Shown here one piece after another: positions 51,501 to 60,420 of a DNA stretch of 64,000 nt; position 1 is the first letter of the stretch, and each line of letters begins with the position of its first letter. Source of the DNA: Karalla daura (taxonomy: Eukaryota; Chordata; Actinopteri; Chaetodontiformes; Leiognathidae); contig CM055196.1 of NCBI GenBank assembly GCA_029224185.1, positions 9,652,509 through 9,716,508 on the forward strand, given 5' to 3'. The notes under the pieces were generated by a model. It saw only the letters and a program-made list of their open reading frames with translations, ran no database searches and was not told the origin of the DNA. The position numbers and the translations under genes are program-made.

Positions 51501-54500
51501 ATCGCACCGCCATCTGCCTGAGAGATGGCACATGGAGTGCGCCAGCCCCAAAGTGTGGTAAGACAAAAATGTGAATTGTTTTTCTTCTTTTCTGCACTCG
51601 ATCTCAGGAGATTCAAATGTGAGCCACTTGCTTGCATACACCTAGCCCCAGAGATTGCGCACAGTGTGTAAATCTTCTAAAAAGTCTCCATAATTTTTTC
51701 TCTAGTCCCAGTGGAAAGAGTATGTGCTTTGCCACCAAAACCAACACATGGGGACCACCTATTGCTGTACGGACCCAATGATGTCCTCATTGCTCTGCAT
51801 TACCGGTGCTACCAGCCCTACAAACTCAGTGGGAACTCCCAGAGAACCTGCCTACCCAACAACACCTGGAGTGGCTCTCCTCCTGTTTGCACCCAAGGTC
51901 AGATTAAGTGCCTCACAGAGATTAGAGATAAAACGGATGAGTGAGTGCAAATACTGTGAAAGGCTTACAGCTCATTTACTTTATTTTTATAAGGATAATG
52001 GAGAAAATGAGTCAGTACTGGGAGGCTTGTACCATCGTGCCAACTTTTAACAAAAGGATTTGCAATCAGGTGCTGATGGACATTTCAATAATGATCTTTT
52101 TTCCATGTTCTTTGTCCACAGTGAATAATACTCTCACTAAAGCAGGAAAGGACAACGAGGGAAACGTGGCAGAAATCGATATGTACGGTGGCAAAGACAT
52201 TAACAAAACCAAAGTGAAAGGTCAAGAAAATGCAACTGGAGAAAAAGAAAATATTGGAGAGGAAGACATAAAACCTGGGCACGAGAACACAACAGCAGTC
52301 AATGGAGAAGATAAATACACTGATACCATTCCAGAGAAAACTACACAGGAGGAAAGGAGTAAGGGAATGCCAGAGGAAAGAGATACTGGGTCAGAGAAAT
52401 CCACTGGAGGCAGCGAAGATACAGGGGATAGTAAAGGGCTGGATAACAGCCTGAATACAGTTGAGAAAAAAGAACCTGAAGTACAAGAGCCCCCTGAGAA
52501 AAAAGAGGAGAACCCAGGCACAAAAATTGAGACAGAAATGACGGATATAACACAAATAGTTGTGATAAAAGACAAAGGTCAAGAGTCAAAGGAACGAAAA
52601 GAGGAGCAGGTGAATGGAAAAAAAGGCTCTGATAAAATCGGGCCTAATGATACCAAGCTGAAGGCGACTGTTGGTGAGGGTGATAACACAGTGGAGATTT
52701 TTACATTAGAGAAAATGACTAATAATGACACAGTTGAATATAATGTGGTTGGCACACAAGAAAACAATAGCATAGCTGCCCCAGAGCCAAAAATCACTCC
52801 AACTAGAGTCAACATAACATATTACAGCTCATGCATAGTAGGAGATGAGGACTGTGGGGGACCAAAAGAAAAACCAACGGTTGGAGAAGACAAGATAGAG
52901 AAGATTGCTGCTGAGAAAACAAAGGAGGAGCTGGAGAAAGAAAAGAGGGAAAAGGAGAAGGAGAACGAAGCCAACCAAAGCTTCACCGGTAAAACTCACT
53001 GAGAAGAGTCCTATGAACACCTCTCCTTGATCGTCACCTTCATTTACCGTCTCCTCCTCTACTTGCAGACAAAAGCTGTCCTCCTCTTCCTCGCCTCTCT
53101 CATGGCTACCAGCAGCTGGTGCCTGGGCTGGAGCCTGAGACAGTGGAGTTCTTCTGCAACCACTCCTACGCCCTCAGTGGTGACGCCCGACGTACCTGTC
53201 AGCCAGACGGCACCTGGAGTGGCAGTCAGCCTCTTTGTGTCAGAGGTACTGTGGTCAGTTTGGCCGTCTCTGTTGGCATGGATGCACATTTCTTTTACTG
53301 CACTGATGAATACGTCCTCTACTTTTGTTTAGAGTTTGTTTAGGGTGTAACGATATCAAAGACTCACAATATTTCAACAACAGCCCCATGCTCAGGTTAG
53401 GTCAATAACAATAATAATAGAGAAAGAAGAAAAATAGAAAAAATATATTATTCAAGTATTGAAGAATAAAAGAAGAAAAGCTGTATTCATTGCATAAATA
53501 GCAACTTGAACATGCACTTTGAGAGTGCATGTGAATGGCTGTGATGTCACAGTGTGTCTTTTAAGTGGGTTTTCTGTCCTTTTTTATACATGAGATGTCC
53601 ATAAATTAAAAATATGCAATGCAAAGATTAATACTTTGATACTTTTTTTTTTTTTTAACTTTTTACTTTTGGGGCCCAATGGGATTTCTTTTGCAATACC
53701 AGGGTTGGCCACTGGGTAAAATCAGATAGCCGGCAGAGTGGCGGCGCCCGAGCGCGACAAATCACGGGCAAGCGCAAAGGATCATGGTCTTTGTAGTTTT
53801 TATGCCCAGTTTTCGGTAATGCCAGTCTATGGGTAATACCATACTTCACGGTGGGTAATATTAAGGCACATTTATTTACACAATATTTCAATATTACCGA
53901 TACTGTTACATCCCTATCACAAATGAGTAATACAGCAGACTCATTGTTTTAAAAGTTATTAATGAGAGGTCATGGCTTTCTGAGTTTTGCCTGTTCATTT
54001 AACTTGCACATGTAAGTTAAACAAAGATTTGGTAATGGTAAAAAAAAAGTTAACTTCAGCATTCGTTAGCACCACAGTAATTCATTAGTCTGAGCCTTGT
54101 GGTGTTAATTAGTTTTGTTGTCTGGATGGTTCTCAGCTTTTCCAAACAGAGAAGGTGTCCAACTGTCCTCTGATTTTCCTGATGAATTAAAAAGCTTGGA
54201 GAAAAGACGAACCTGGCTCTGCCCTGAGAGAGACACAACATCCAAGCCTAGTCTTTTTCAGCCTTGCTGAATAGCCAGTTCAACAGCTGGTTCTCTCCTC
54301 CCTTCTAAGACTTAGATGGATGCTGCTCTCATTTTCTGTGTGTTCATGTGAAACTTCTGCCAGGCACTAATTGACTTGCATGTAGTTCCACATTAAGGCT
54401 GAAACAGGGCAACAGAAAATCTGGCTCGGTTCCCAGCCAACCAAATCTACCTGTGCCGTCTATATGTACCTCCAAAACATTTTTTTTTTTCATTAAGCAT

Positions 54501-57500
54501 CCTTTTGGTTCACTTTTTTCCCCTGATTGCTCATCCCTTTTTTTAACGTCAGAGGAAGCTTGCTCCAATTTTCCAGTGTTTATGCAAAGCAATCTGCTTC
54601 ATGTTGAATGTACAGCTCTTGGTATTTATCCAACTTAGCTTGCTCTCAGCATAAAGGCAAAGAAGTACATTTCATTAAACAATATGTATTTTCCTTTAAC
54701 TGCTATTAAATTTATTACTCACCACTTCCATGGCCCTAAAATGTCTCATTCAACAAGGACAGCAATAAACACACAGCTTCTATGTCAAGTCACAATTCCC
54801 AACAATCTTGTCACTGCTCCAGACATACAAGTTCCTTTCAAATGGCAGCATATGTTAATGTGTGTTCTGCATGCCTGTACGTGTATGTTTATTTGCAGCA
54901 TGTCGGGAGCCCAAAGTGTCAGAGCTGGTTAGACAGAGAGTCCTTCCCCCTCAGCTGCCATTCAGGTATGTTTCCAAAAGTCTGCAGTGTGCTGTTGTGC
55001 TTTTTTAATGATCATGATTTAACAATCAAAAACGTCACTTTCCAAGGCATTGCTTAAATGTTTGTCCACTTTTCACCTCAGAATGACACCCCTGCACAAA
55101 CTCTACCCTGAGCTGGGCCGACAGCTCCGGTCTGGCAGCCCCACCAAAAGTCCTCCACTGCTTCCCCAGTTGACCAGGGGCTTCCATCAACTCTACACAC
55201 AGATTGAGTATGAGTGTGCCTCCCAGTTCTACCAGCACTCAGGCAGTTCTCGGCGCACTTGCTTGAAGACTGGGAAGTGGAGTGGGCATCATGTGTCATG
55301 TTCACCAGGTGAGGGCAGCAGAGGACTATGGGTTTTCTGACTGCTGGAGGTTTCACAGCACAGCACTAACGCACCCATAACAATACTGATAGAAAATGAT
55401 TACGAGATCACGAAAACATCATGTCTTTACAAGATTTTTTTAATCAAGCAATGGTGCCAGAATACTGTCAAAGCTTCTAATAAATGACACTTCTCGGCCA
55501 TTCCTGCTCTTCTAAGCAGTAAAAATCTCCCAAGCTATGATGATAAACCAGTAGCTGACATTTATGGAAGATCTGTGAGATAGATGCAGTGGATTTTAAA
55601 AGATCTGTACTTTTGCTTGCAGAAGACTTTGAGGCTGCTATCAGTCCTCTCAGAGAGTGTCAGACATTTCAACACAAGTTTTGTGACAGATGTTTGCACA
55701 TGCCTCCCAGGTGATGATCAAATACTAATAGACCCATGTGTTTATGATTTTATTACTTCTTCTAACAAAGAACAAAATCCTATTTCAGCAATATGAAAAT
55801 GATACAGATAGCGCTGGATGTCCTTGTTGATGGCAGATGTGATTGAGAATAATGACCAAGTGCCAAAGCAGTAGACCACATGTCCGAAATGCTTCCGAGG
55901 ACTTTGTTATAACTGTCTGGCTGATTTCATACAGTTTGATCATCCCCATGTTGCATATGCAGAGCGTGGCTCTGTTGCGTCGCAGTTCACGCTGTTCCTA
56001 CTTATTAATTTCAAAGAAGAATGCAGATAATATCTACCAGATCTTGAACTGCACACAAGTCACATCATCTACATTTGGAAGCTTTTGCTTTTTAGGCTTC
56101 ATCATCATTTTCAAAGAGATCTGTATTTCCTTTACCGTACGCTAACCACATGACACACTCTCCAGTCTGGTGGAAATCACAGTGGGCTCAGGCATTAATT
56201 AAGTCGCCGCAAAGCAGATGTGCTTTGAAAGATGTCTGGCATGTGAAGCTGAATAAAATTCTATCATCCATATCAATTTATATAAGGAGGAGCAAAGTAG
56301 AATTATATTTTTTTGATACACAAAATACTAACAAAATAGAAACAAACCTTTGAATCACTGTAGAAAACATGCTAATTATAAATAAAGCAGAAGCCCATCA
56401 GTGCTAATGGATTATGTTGAGATTTATGGCTCTGAGGCCTCTAAGACTTTTAAGCCTTTTATATGTTGCTCCATTGATGCCACTGCTTTGTACTTTGGCA
56501 AGAAACCACTATAGCAAACAGCTCGTCCATGTGTGTGTTTAAAATGAAAGCGCTCTAAGGGGAAATAAGACCTAAGTGTAAACATGGTCTCAATTTAAGT
56601 CAAATTTTTTTCCCGTCCTCTGTTTCCCTCTCTGTCCTCTCATCCTGCCACCTCCTCTTTGGCAGTGTGTGGGAAGCATCCAACCTTTGACCCGGAGAGG
56701 CCGGCAGAGGCTCACTGGCCCTGGCTGGCAGCCATATACCGCCGCTCCACCAGCAGAGCTGAGACAAAGGTGACCAAGGCAGAGAGCCAGCCCTGGTTCC
56801 CCAAGAGGGGCGATGTACCAGGACGTGACGACCCTGTTCAGCCTGCTGATGACTGGCAGCTGGTGTGCAGCGGGGCACTGGTCAACCAGAGGAGTGTGGT
56901 GGTGGCAGCCCACTGTGTGACAGAGCTGGGGAAGGTGTATCCCTTGGACGCAGCCAAGATCAAGGTGGTGGTAGGGAAGCACTACCGCGATGACCGAAGG
57001 GATAGTAAAGGTCTTCAGCACCTTAGGGTATGTAAGATGTTGGATTTATTGTTTGCTCAGCAGCCGTGTAATCAGACCTGTACATTAAGCTCATTGCTCT
57101 CCCCTCTAGGTGGCTTCCGTTGCTGTTCATACAAACTACGACCCTCACATCCTTGACTCTGACATCGCTGTGGTCAAGTTAATGGACAAAGCAAGGATCG
57201 GGGAAAAGGTGTTACCCCTCTGTCTTTCAGACAGCCGCGGAGAGGAGGCTACTTCCTCTCAGGGGCTGGTGACAGGCTGGTCTCCGCTGCCCGACTCCAA
57301 TTTAGGTTTGGAGGAGAAGGCGAGGGTCGGGGTCGTTCATCTCGCTGACGTGGTACCATGTGAGCAGCAGTACGCCCACAACGGTGTGCCCGTAAGTGTC
57401 ACAGACAACATGCTCTGTGGCAGCCAGAAGCCTGACTATGGATCCTCCAACATATGCCCCTCTGACACTGGCGGCGTGCTAGTCCTGCCTGCCCCCTCTG

Positions 57501-57682
57501 AGAACCAGGCCAGCAGCAACCAGCAATCCTTCACAGAGAGCAAGAGGGCGAGCAAAGGCTTGTGGAGGCTCCTGGGGCTGGTGAGCTTCGGATACGAGCA
57601 GGGCGAGTGTGATCCTGAGCTCTACACAGTCTACACACATGTAGCCAATTTCAAAGACTGGATAGAGAGCAATATGAAATAA
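36374..57682 (+). CDS. pamr1: Inactive serine protease PAMR1, spliced from 14 coding exons (1179 residues)
   Basis: Exons: 36374-36533, 43435-43611, 44929-45054, 45615-45729, 47900-48117, 48799-48906, 51387-51557, 51706-51897, 52122-52988, 53069-53245, 54899-54965, 55082-55308, 56666-57027, 57110-57682. They total 3540 nt and join in phase throughout. Domains: signal peptide (hydrophobic core about 33-46), Cys-rich N-terminus (54-154), CUB (155-265), six-Cys EGF (266-302), sushi 1 (303-358), sushi 2 (359-422), charged linker (423-711), sushi 3 (712-770), sushi 4 with an insert (771-868) and an S1-type protease domain (869-1179). Catalytic His951 (AAHC) and Asp1007 (SDIA) are present, but the Ser position is Thr1109 (SDTGG), as in mammalian PAMR1, so no proteolysis is expected. 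The family protein is secreted and was described as induced in regenerating muscle. Human PAMR1 is 720 residues; the excess is mainly the first two sushi exons and the linker. An in-frame stop at 36338-36340 makes 36374 the first usable ATG. Confidence 0.93.
38575..38745. repeat. Degenerate dispersed repeat with AAGCT units, in pamr1 intron 1
   Basis: Centred on TGTGCTAAGCTAAGCTAAGC (38620-38650), with flanks such as GATCTAAGTATTAAGCAAAG, resembling a repeat often seen in teleost introns. Family not certain. Confidence 0.5.
39970..40440 (+). repeat. Direct repeat arm A in pamr1 intron 1
   Basis: Collinear with arm B at about 43625-44020: shared GAATGGCTTCCTA.., CATCTCTGA..ACTGTCAACACA, a CATGCATG..TGATG block and the identical 27-nt stretch CTGCAGGTGCTGACCTGGAAGCCTCACAG split here by report limits (40339-40365). 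Overall strongly diverged outside these blocks. Confidence 0.7.
43435..43611 (+). CDS. pamr1: pamr1 coding exon 2: Cys-rich N-terminal module
   Basis: Phase 1-1 exon with a long polypyrimidine tract and TTAG acceptor; donor is CAAG|GTAGT. The product includes NCPGPEWNVMCRGCCEYD and YAVPCCRNAINECDPC, close to the first conserved block of mammalian PAMR1. Confidence 0.95.
43625..44020 (+). repeat. Direct repeat arm B in pamr1 intron 2
   Basis: Starts just after exon 2. Shares with arm A the CATCTCTGA.AACTGTCAACACA block, CAATC.TGGGTTA and the long identical block ending GGAAGCCTCACAG (about 43927-43955). Same orientation, about 3.6 kb downstream of arm A. Confidence 0.7.
44929..45054 (+). CDS. 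pamr1: pamr1 coding exon 3: second Cys-rich (EGF-like) module
   Basis: Phase 1-1. The acceptor is TTCTTTAG and the donor AGGA|GTAAGT. The product reads CSVFENCKRCNNGTWG... to CAECRPGWSGGDC, an EGF/laminin-like cysteine pattern seen in the PAMR1 family just before the CUB domain. Confidence 0.95.
45615..45729 (+). CDS. pamr1: pamr1 coding exon 4: N-terminal part of CUB domain
   Basis: Enters in phase 1 and leaves in phase 2. The acceptor is TTTTTTCAG and the donor CTCAG|GTAAGA. The product begins KCGEVIRKRQGHIVLESYP and includes CEWTI, the first half of a CUB fold with its first disulphide pair. Confidence 0.94.
47900..48117 (+). CDS. pamr1: pamr1 coding exon 5: C-terminal part of CUB domain, GC donor
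   Basis: Enters in phase 2, leaves in phase 1. Contains LSLEFHHSC, YDFVEVRDGD, RFCGNNRPVP and KNFDGFFATF, with the acidic residues typical of calcium-binding CUB domains. Only ending at 48117 with a GC dinucleotide donor (CTCAG|GCAGGT) keeps the EGF exon in frame; the nearby GT at 48122-48123 would throw it out of frame. Confidence 0.9.
48480..48541. repeat. (CA)n microsatellite in pamr1 intron 5
   Basis: About 31 uninterrupted CA units between exons 5 and 6. Confidence 0.98.
48799..48906 (+). CDS. pamr1: pamr1 coding exon 6: EGF-like domain
   Basis: Phase 1-1 exon encoding one complete six-cysteine EGF domain: CSSSPC, GTC, HCACLAGYTG and RCEN. Acceptor GTCTGCAG, donor AATG|GTGAGT. The spacing matches the single EGF domain of mammalian PAMR1. 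Confidence 0.95.
48907..51386 (+). other. pamr1 intron 6 (2.5 kb)
   Basis: Bounded by GTGAGT and TGCCCAG. Contains a 23-nt A run at 49929-49951 and a small TACAGTAGATAAT repetition near 50102-50140. No coding exon or recognisable element is seen. Confidence 0.75.
49929..49951. repeat. A23 homopolymer in pamr1 intron 6
   Basis: Uninterrupted run of about 23 A. No recognisable retroposon body precedes it. Confidence 0.9.
51387..51557 (+). CDS. pamr1: pamr1 coding exon 7: sushi domain 1 (extra relative to mammals)
   Basis: Phase 1-1 exon encoding a full CCP/sushi module: four cysteines (GCRSP, FRCDPG, AICLRD, PKC), FELRGY and GTWSAPAP. Acceptor GTGCCCAG, donor TGTG|GTAAGA. By sequence it is not the closest match to the human sushi domain that follows EGF; exon 10 is. 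Confidence 0.92.
51706..51897 (+). CDS. pamr1: pamr1 coding exon 8: sushi domain 2 (extra relative to mammals)
   Basis: Phase 1-1 exon with a complete sushi module: VCALPPKPTHGD, YRCYQPYKLSG, RTCLPNNTWSG and PPVC. Acceptor TTTTCTCTAG, donor CAAG|GTCAGA. It lies only 148 nt after exon 7. Confidence 0.92.
52122..52988 (+). CDS. pamr1: pamr1 coding exon 9: 289-residue charged, sequon-rich linker
   Basis: A single long phase 1-1 exon (867 nt) open throughout, with acceptor GTCCACAG and donor CACCG|GTAAAA. The product is dominated by Lys, Glu, Thr, Asn, Asp and Gly, with almost no aromatic or aliphatic clusters, so it should be disordered. I count nine N-glycosylation sequons. One Cys pair (SSCIVGDEDCGG) sits about three quarters along. 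The last third ends in a run of EK-type heptads (about 52891-52970) that could form a charged helix. I recognise no named domain and no counterpart in human PAMR1. Confidence 0.85.
53069..53245 (+). CDS. pamr1: pamr1 coding exon 10: sushi domain 3 (equivalent of mammalian sushi 1)
   Basis: Phase 1-1. Acceptor CTTGCAG, donor CAGAG|GTACTG. The module has KSCPPLP, VEFFCNHSYALSG, RTCQPDGTWSG and PLCVR. The FFCN.SY.LSG block is the same as in the one sushi domain that follows EGF in human PAMR1, so this exon is the likely orthologous unit. The preceding intron is only 80 nt. Confidence 0.94.
53341..53916. mobile_element. Degenerate hAT-like non-autonomous element in pamr1 intron 10
   Basis: Left end TAGGGTGTAACGATATC and the reverse complement of the right end, TAGGGATGTAACAGTATC, form imperfect terminal inverted repeats of about 17 nt with the GGGTGTAAC signature common in teleost hAT elements. 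The interior (about 576 nt in all) has no transposase. I find no clear 8-nt target duplication (flanks AGTTTGTT and TCACAAAT), so the ends may be eroded. Confidence 0.65.
54899..54965 (+). CDS. pamr1: pamr1 coding exon 11: start of the last sushi domain
   Basis: A 67-nt exon (phase 1 to 2) encoding ACREPKVSELVRQRVLPP and PQLPFR. The ACREPK.S.LVR.RVLP motif is strongly conserved with mammalian PAMR1. Acceptor ATTTGCAG, donor TTCAG|GTATGT. Confidence 0.95.
55082..55308 (+). CDS. pamr1: pamr1 coding exon 12: remainder of the last sushi domain
   Basis: Phase 2 to 1. Contains TPLHKLYPE, a variable Ser/Pro-rich insert, then YTQIEYEC, SSRRTCLKTGKWSG and SCSP. With exon 11 this gives a four-Cys sushi module carrying a roughly 40-residue insert between its first and second Cys, as in mammals. 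Acceptor TTTCACCTCAG, donor CCAG|GTGAGG. Confidence 0.95.
56666..57027 (+). CDS. pamr1: pamr1 coding exon 13: protease domain with catalytic His
   Basis: Phase 1 to 0. Starts VCGKHPTF and contains HWPWLAAIYRR, VCSGALVNQRSVVVAAHCVTELGKV (His951) and VVVGKHYRDDRRD. Between IYRR and VCSG there is a polar insert of about 40 residues, clearly longer than the human segment. The mature N-terminus lacks a canonical trypsin activation motif (IVGG). Acceptor TTTGGCAG, donor CTTAGG|GTATGT. Confidence 0.95.
57110..57682 (+). CDS. pamr1: pamr1 coding exon 14: protease domain with catalytic Asp and degenerate Ser site, stop
   Basis: Phase 0 entry after CCTCTAG. Contains NYDPHILDSDIAVVKL (Asp1007), VSVTDNMLCG and ICPSDTGGVLV. 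The Ser195-equivalent is Thr1109 (codon at 57467-57469), and the last residues KDWIESNMK match the family C-terminus. TAA at 57680-57682. Confidence 0.96.
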   Translation: MASVAVHTNYDPHILDSDIAVVKLMDKARIGEKVLPLCLSDSRGEEATSSQGLVTGWSPLPDSNLGLEEKARVGVVHLADVVPCEQQYAHNGVPVSVTDNMLCGSQKPDYGSSNICPSDTGGVLVLPAPSENQASSNQQSFTESKRASKGLWRLLGLVSFGYEQGECDPELYTVYTHVANFKDWIESNMK

Positions 57683-58110
57683 GGAGTCTCCTGTCTCCAG
57701 CCCCAAACCCTCCAACCCCAACCCCTACAGAATATTTAAAGCCAGTCTATTCATTGTTTATCTTTTTTTTTTCTTGATCTCATGCACAAGGGCATTTTCT
57801 TACTCAAAGCAGCAGCACTGGACACACTGGACTTGGCAGTGCTTAAACTGAAGGGGGTGCTAACACATCAGATGTGCCGGGCATCCTCTTTAATCAGAAG
57901 ACTTCAGCACTCCGGTCCCTCGACCTGAGGTTACAGACTTGAAAATGACCAGAAAAACATTTCAAGCCTGGCTGATGGCGATTTGTATTCTACTTATTTG
58001 GTATGTATATATGTTGTAATGTACTGGACTACTATATCAATTCATATGACAAAAGGGATGTACATATTGTATTGAAAAAAATTTTAATAAACGAAAATGT
58101 GGGTGTGGTA
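57683..58110 (+). terminator. pamr1: pamr1 3' UTR with poly(A) signal
   Basis: After the stop, about 400 nt of non-coding sequence ends with AATAAA at 58086-58091, followed by a GT-rich stretch (58097-58110), the usual arrangement of a vertebrate cleavage and polyadenylation site. No stronger signal lies between the stop and this point. Confidence 0.8.
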
Positions 58111-60234
58111 AAGCTTACTGTGTGTGCACATATCAACGACTGATGATAATCGTATTAACAATACTGTAGTATATCTAATTATCACATAGAGATTATGTGA
58201 GAAGAAACACCTTACCGTTGATCTGAGATGCACACACCAACCTTGTTCTGTGAAGCAAATGAATCCAGGTCAGTTTGGCATCATTTTCACAACCATAAGG
58301 GGAGCACATTATTCACAGATCAACTCCCTCTTCTGTGCTCAAATTAAATCAATTACATCCACTCTGACCTTCCTCCATTATTCAGACGTGAGTTTACATT
58401 GATAGGGGAACTGCAGCTTAGATCCACCTCCAACAGGGGGCAATGAGGAATGCAGCACAATTTCAGATTCAGGAGCATTATCTTCATCCATTTCATCTTA
58501 ATTTATTAAATTTGAATGAGTAATAATACTCATGATAGCCAGTGTTACAAACTGCTTTACATGAGTGAATCAAGAATAAAACTTCATCATGACAATGAGA
58601 GAGTTAACGTCAGATAATCTGCGCAAAAAATTAATTATGACCTATTAAAAAGGTTGAAACAAGGCTTCCATAGAGGTGAAATTTTAGATTCTGGTATTTG
58701 TGTAATGTGTGTGTTTTCAGTGTAACAAGGTGAAAACAAATTTCACATTTTGCAGTTTAAATTCAGCTACTCTTGGGAGGAATATCTGACTCCTTTGCTT
58801 CTAAATGCTCCACTGGGTTCAATAGAGGTAATTTAGGTGGTAGATTCTAGCAGTTTGCAGTTGACAGTTGACAGTTACTGTCAGTTACTCCCTATGAGTT
58901 CAGAACCAACAAAGTTAAAAATGAAATGTAATAGAGGTCTATCATTCAATAGGGAAATATTTTAAAGCACTTGAACTACTGGTCCTCTAATGATAGAGGG
59001 CTGGAGGGCTTCTTCTTGAGGTGTGTGTTATAACAGGTGGCTGTCTCAAAAAGGCTGGATAAGAACAATGAATGATAGGGGACGTCTGGAGGTTTTGGCG
59101 TGTAAATCAGATGTTGGAGGGGCATTGAAAGGGGCAGGAAGAAGATCGTGTTGGCTTTAGAAAGTTATTTCTAAGAGCATAGCATGTAAATGTATAGGTA
59201 TGAATGGCTTTGTTGTGTAATTTGTGGCCACTCAATCAGTGTTTTCTTCTGGCCAGACTTCCAGACATCCAAGACACTGAAAACCACAGAAATCTAACAG
59301 ATCTAAGCACTGTATATTGAATTAGCAGATAAAGACACTCAATAAGCACATACATAGACTACTTGCTGGGGGGGGCAGGCACAACACAATGGAGTTACCA
59401 AGTGATCTCACTTTGTAGACTAAAGATGGAGAGGTGTGAAAAGTGTCAATGTTGAGGCTCCACCACCCCAAAATGGTGACTACGATCAGCCTCTGTGGTC
59501 CAACACATGGCCTGACCAGCAGAATCCAAGAAAGGTAAAGTTGGAGGCTGTCAGGCCTGGCTCTGGAACCTAAAAAGAAGAAATATCAGTTTATCTATTC
59601 TAAAGATCTGAGATAAAGTTAAATGCAGATGTGCAATTGTGAATGAATAACTCAGTTCCCCTTTTCACACTTTTTTATTACATGTAACTATGGCATATTC
59701 TGGATGCTCTATTGATTAGTAATGATGTAAAATGCAAGCAACTTCAATCACACAAATAAATTAGGGAGGTTCAAGCAATTTTCAAATAAAGTACAGCTAA
59801 ATGTAGCAAACAACAATTGAAAATCGGAGTTAAAGAATATAACAGATTATTACTTCCGGAGGGCCACAGGTTACTAACACAACAGTCTCATTTAGGACGG
59901 GTTATTATGACCCTGTACCTTCACGGTCAGTGCTGTCACTGTGGCAGCTGTTTCAACTTGTGCTCCACTGCTTTAGCCTTTATGAGCTTTAGCTCATTCA
60001 GATGATGTCACATTCATCTACCCCTTTGCCCATCCGGATGCTTTTCCTGTACATCATATGGTGTGTGTGTGTGTTCCTGCTTTTGATTTCACTCTGTCAC
60101 TCTTAGTGTGTTATCTGTGATCTTGCTGTCTGTTCATCCTGGCTCTCAGTAGGAGTTCTTAGCATCACCAGGTGTTGTTGTTCTCCTCTGGGCTCTTTAC
60201 ATTTCCCTATGAACAGCTTGATATACACACACTT
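58111..60234. other. Intergenic DNA downstream of pamr1, nothing recognised
   Basis: No supported exon. There is a short GTTGACAGTTGACAGTT tandem near 58859-58876. In the human order SLC1A2 follows PAMR1, but none of its characteristic transporter segments is encoded here. Confidence 0.65.
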
Positions 60235-60420
60235 GTCTGGTTATATTATCTGGAATACCGGGCTCTCCAGTTTCCTACCACAGTCCAAAAATGCATTCAC
60301 ATCAACTGGACTCTAAATTGCCCCTAGTTGTGACTGAATGCTGTGTATGTGTGCCCTGAGATGGACTGGTGACCTGCTCAGAGGGTATTCCCTGCCTTTT
60401 CCCTATTCACGCTCAGACGC
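60235..60420 (+). repeat. Dispersed repeat, copy 5
   Basis: Contains TTTCCTACCACAGTCCAAAA, GGACTCTAAATTGCCCCTAG, GAGATGGACTGGTGACCTGC and ATTCCCTGCCTTTTCCC, the clearest copy of the central and 3' parts of the family. Confidence 0.8.

Noticed and set aside
52222..52575. 117-codon minus-strand Ser/Phe-rich frame
   Set aside because: Antisense of the charged linker exon of pamr1.
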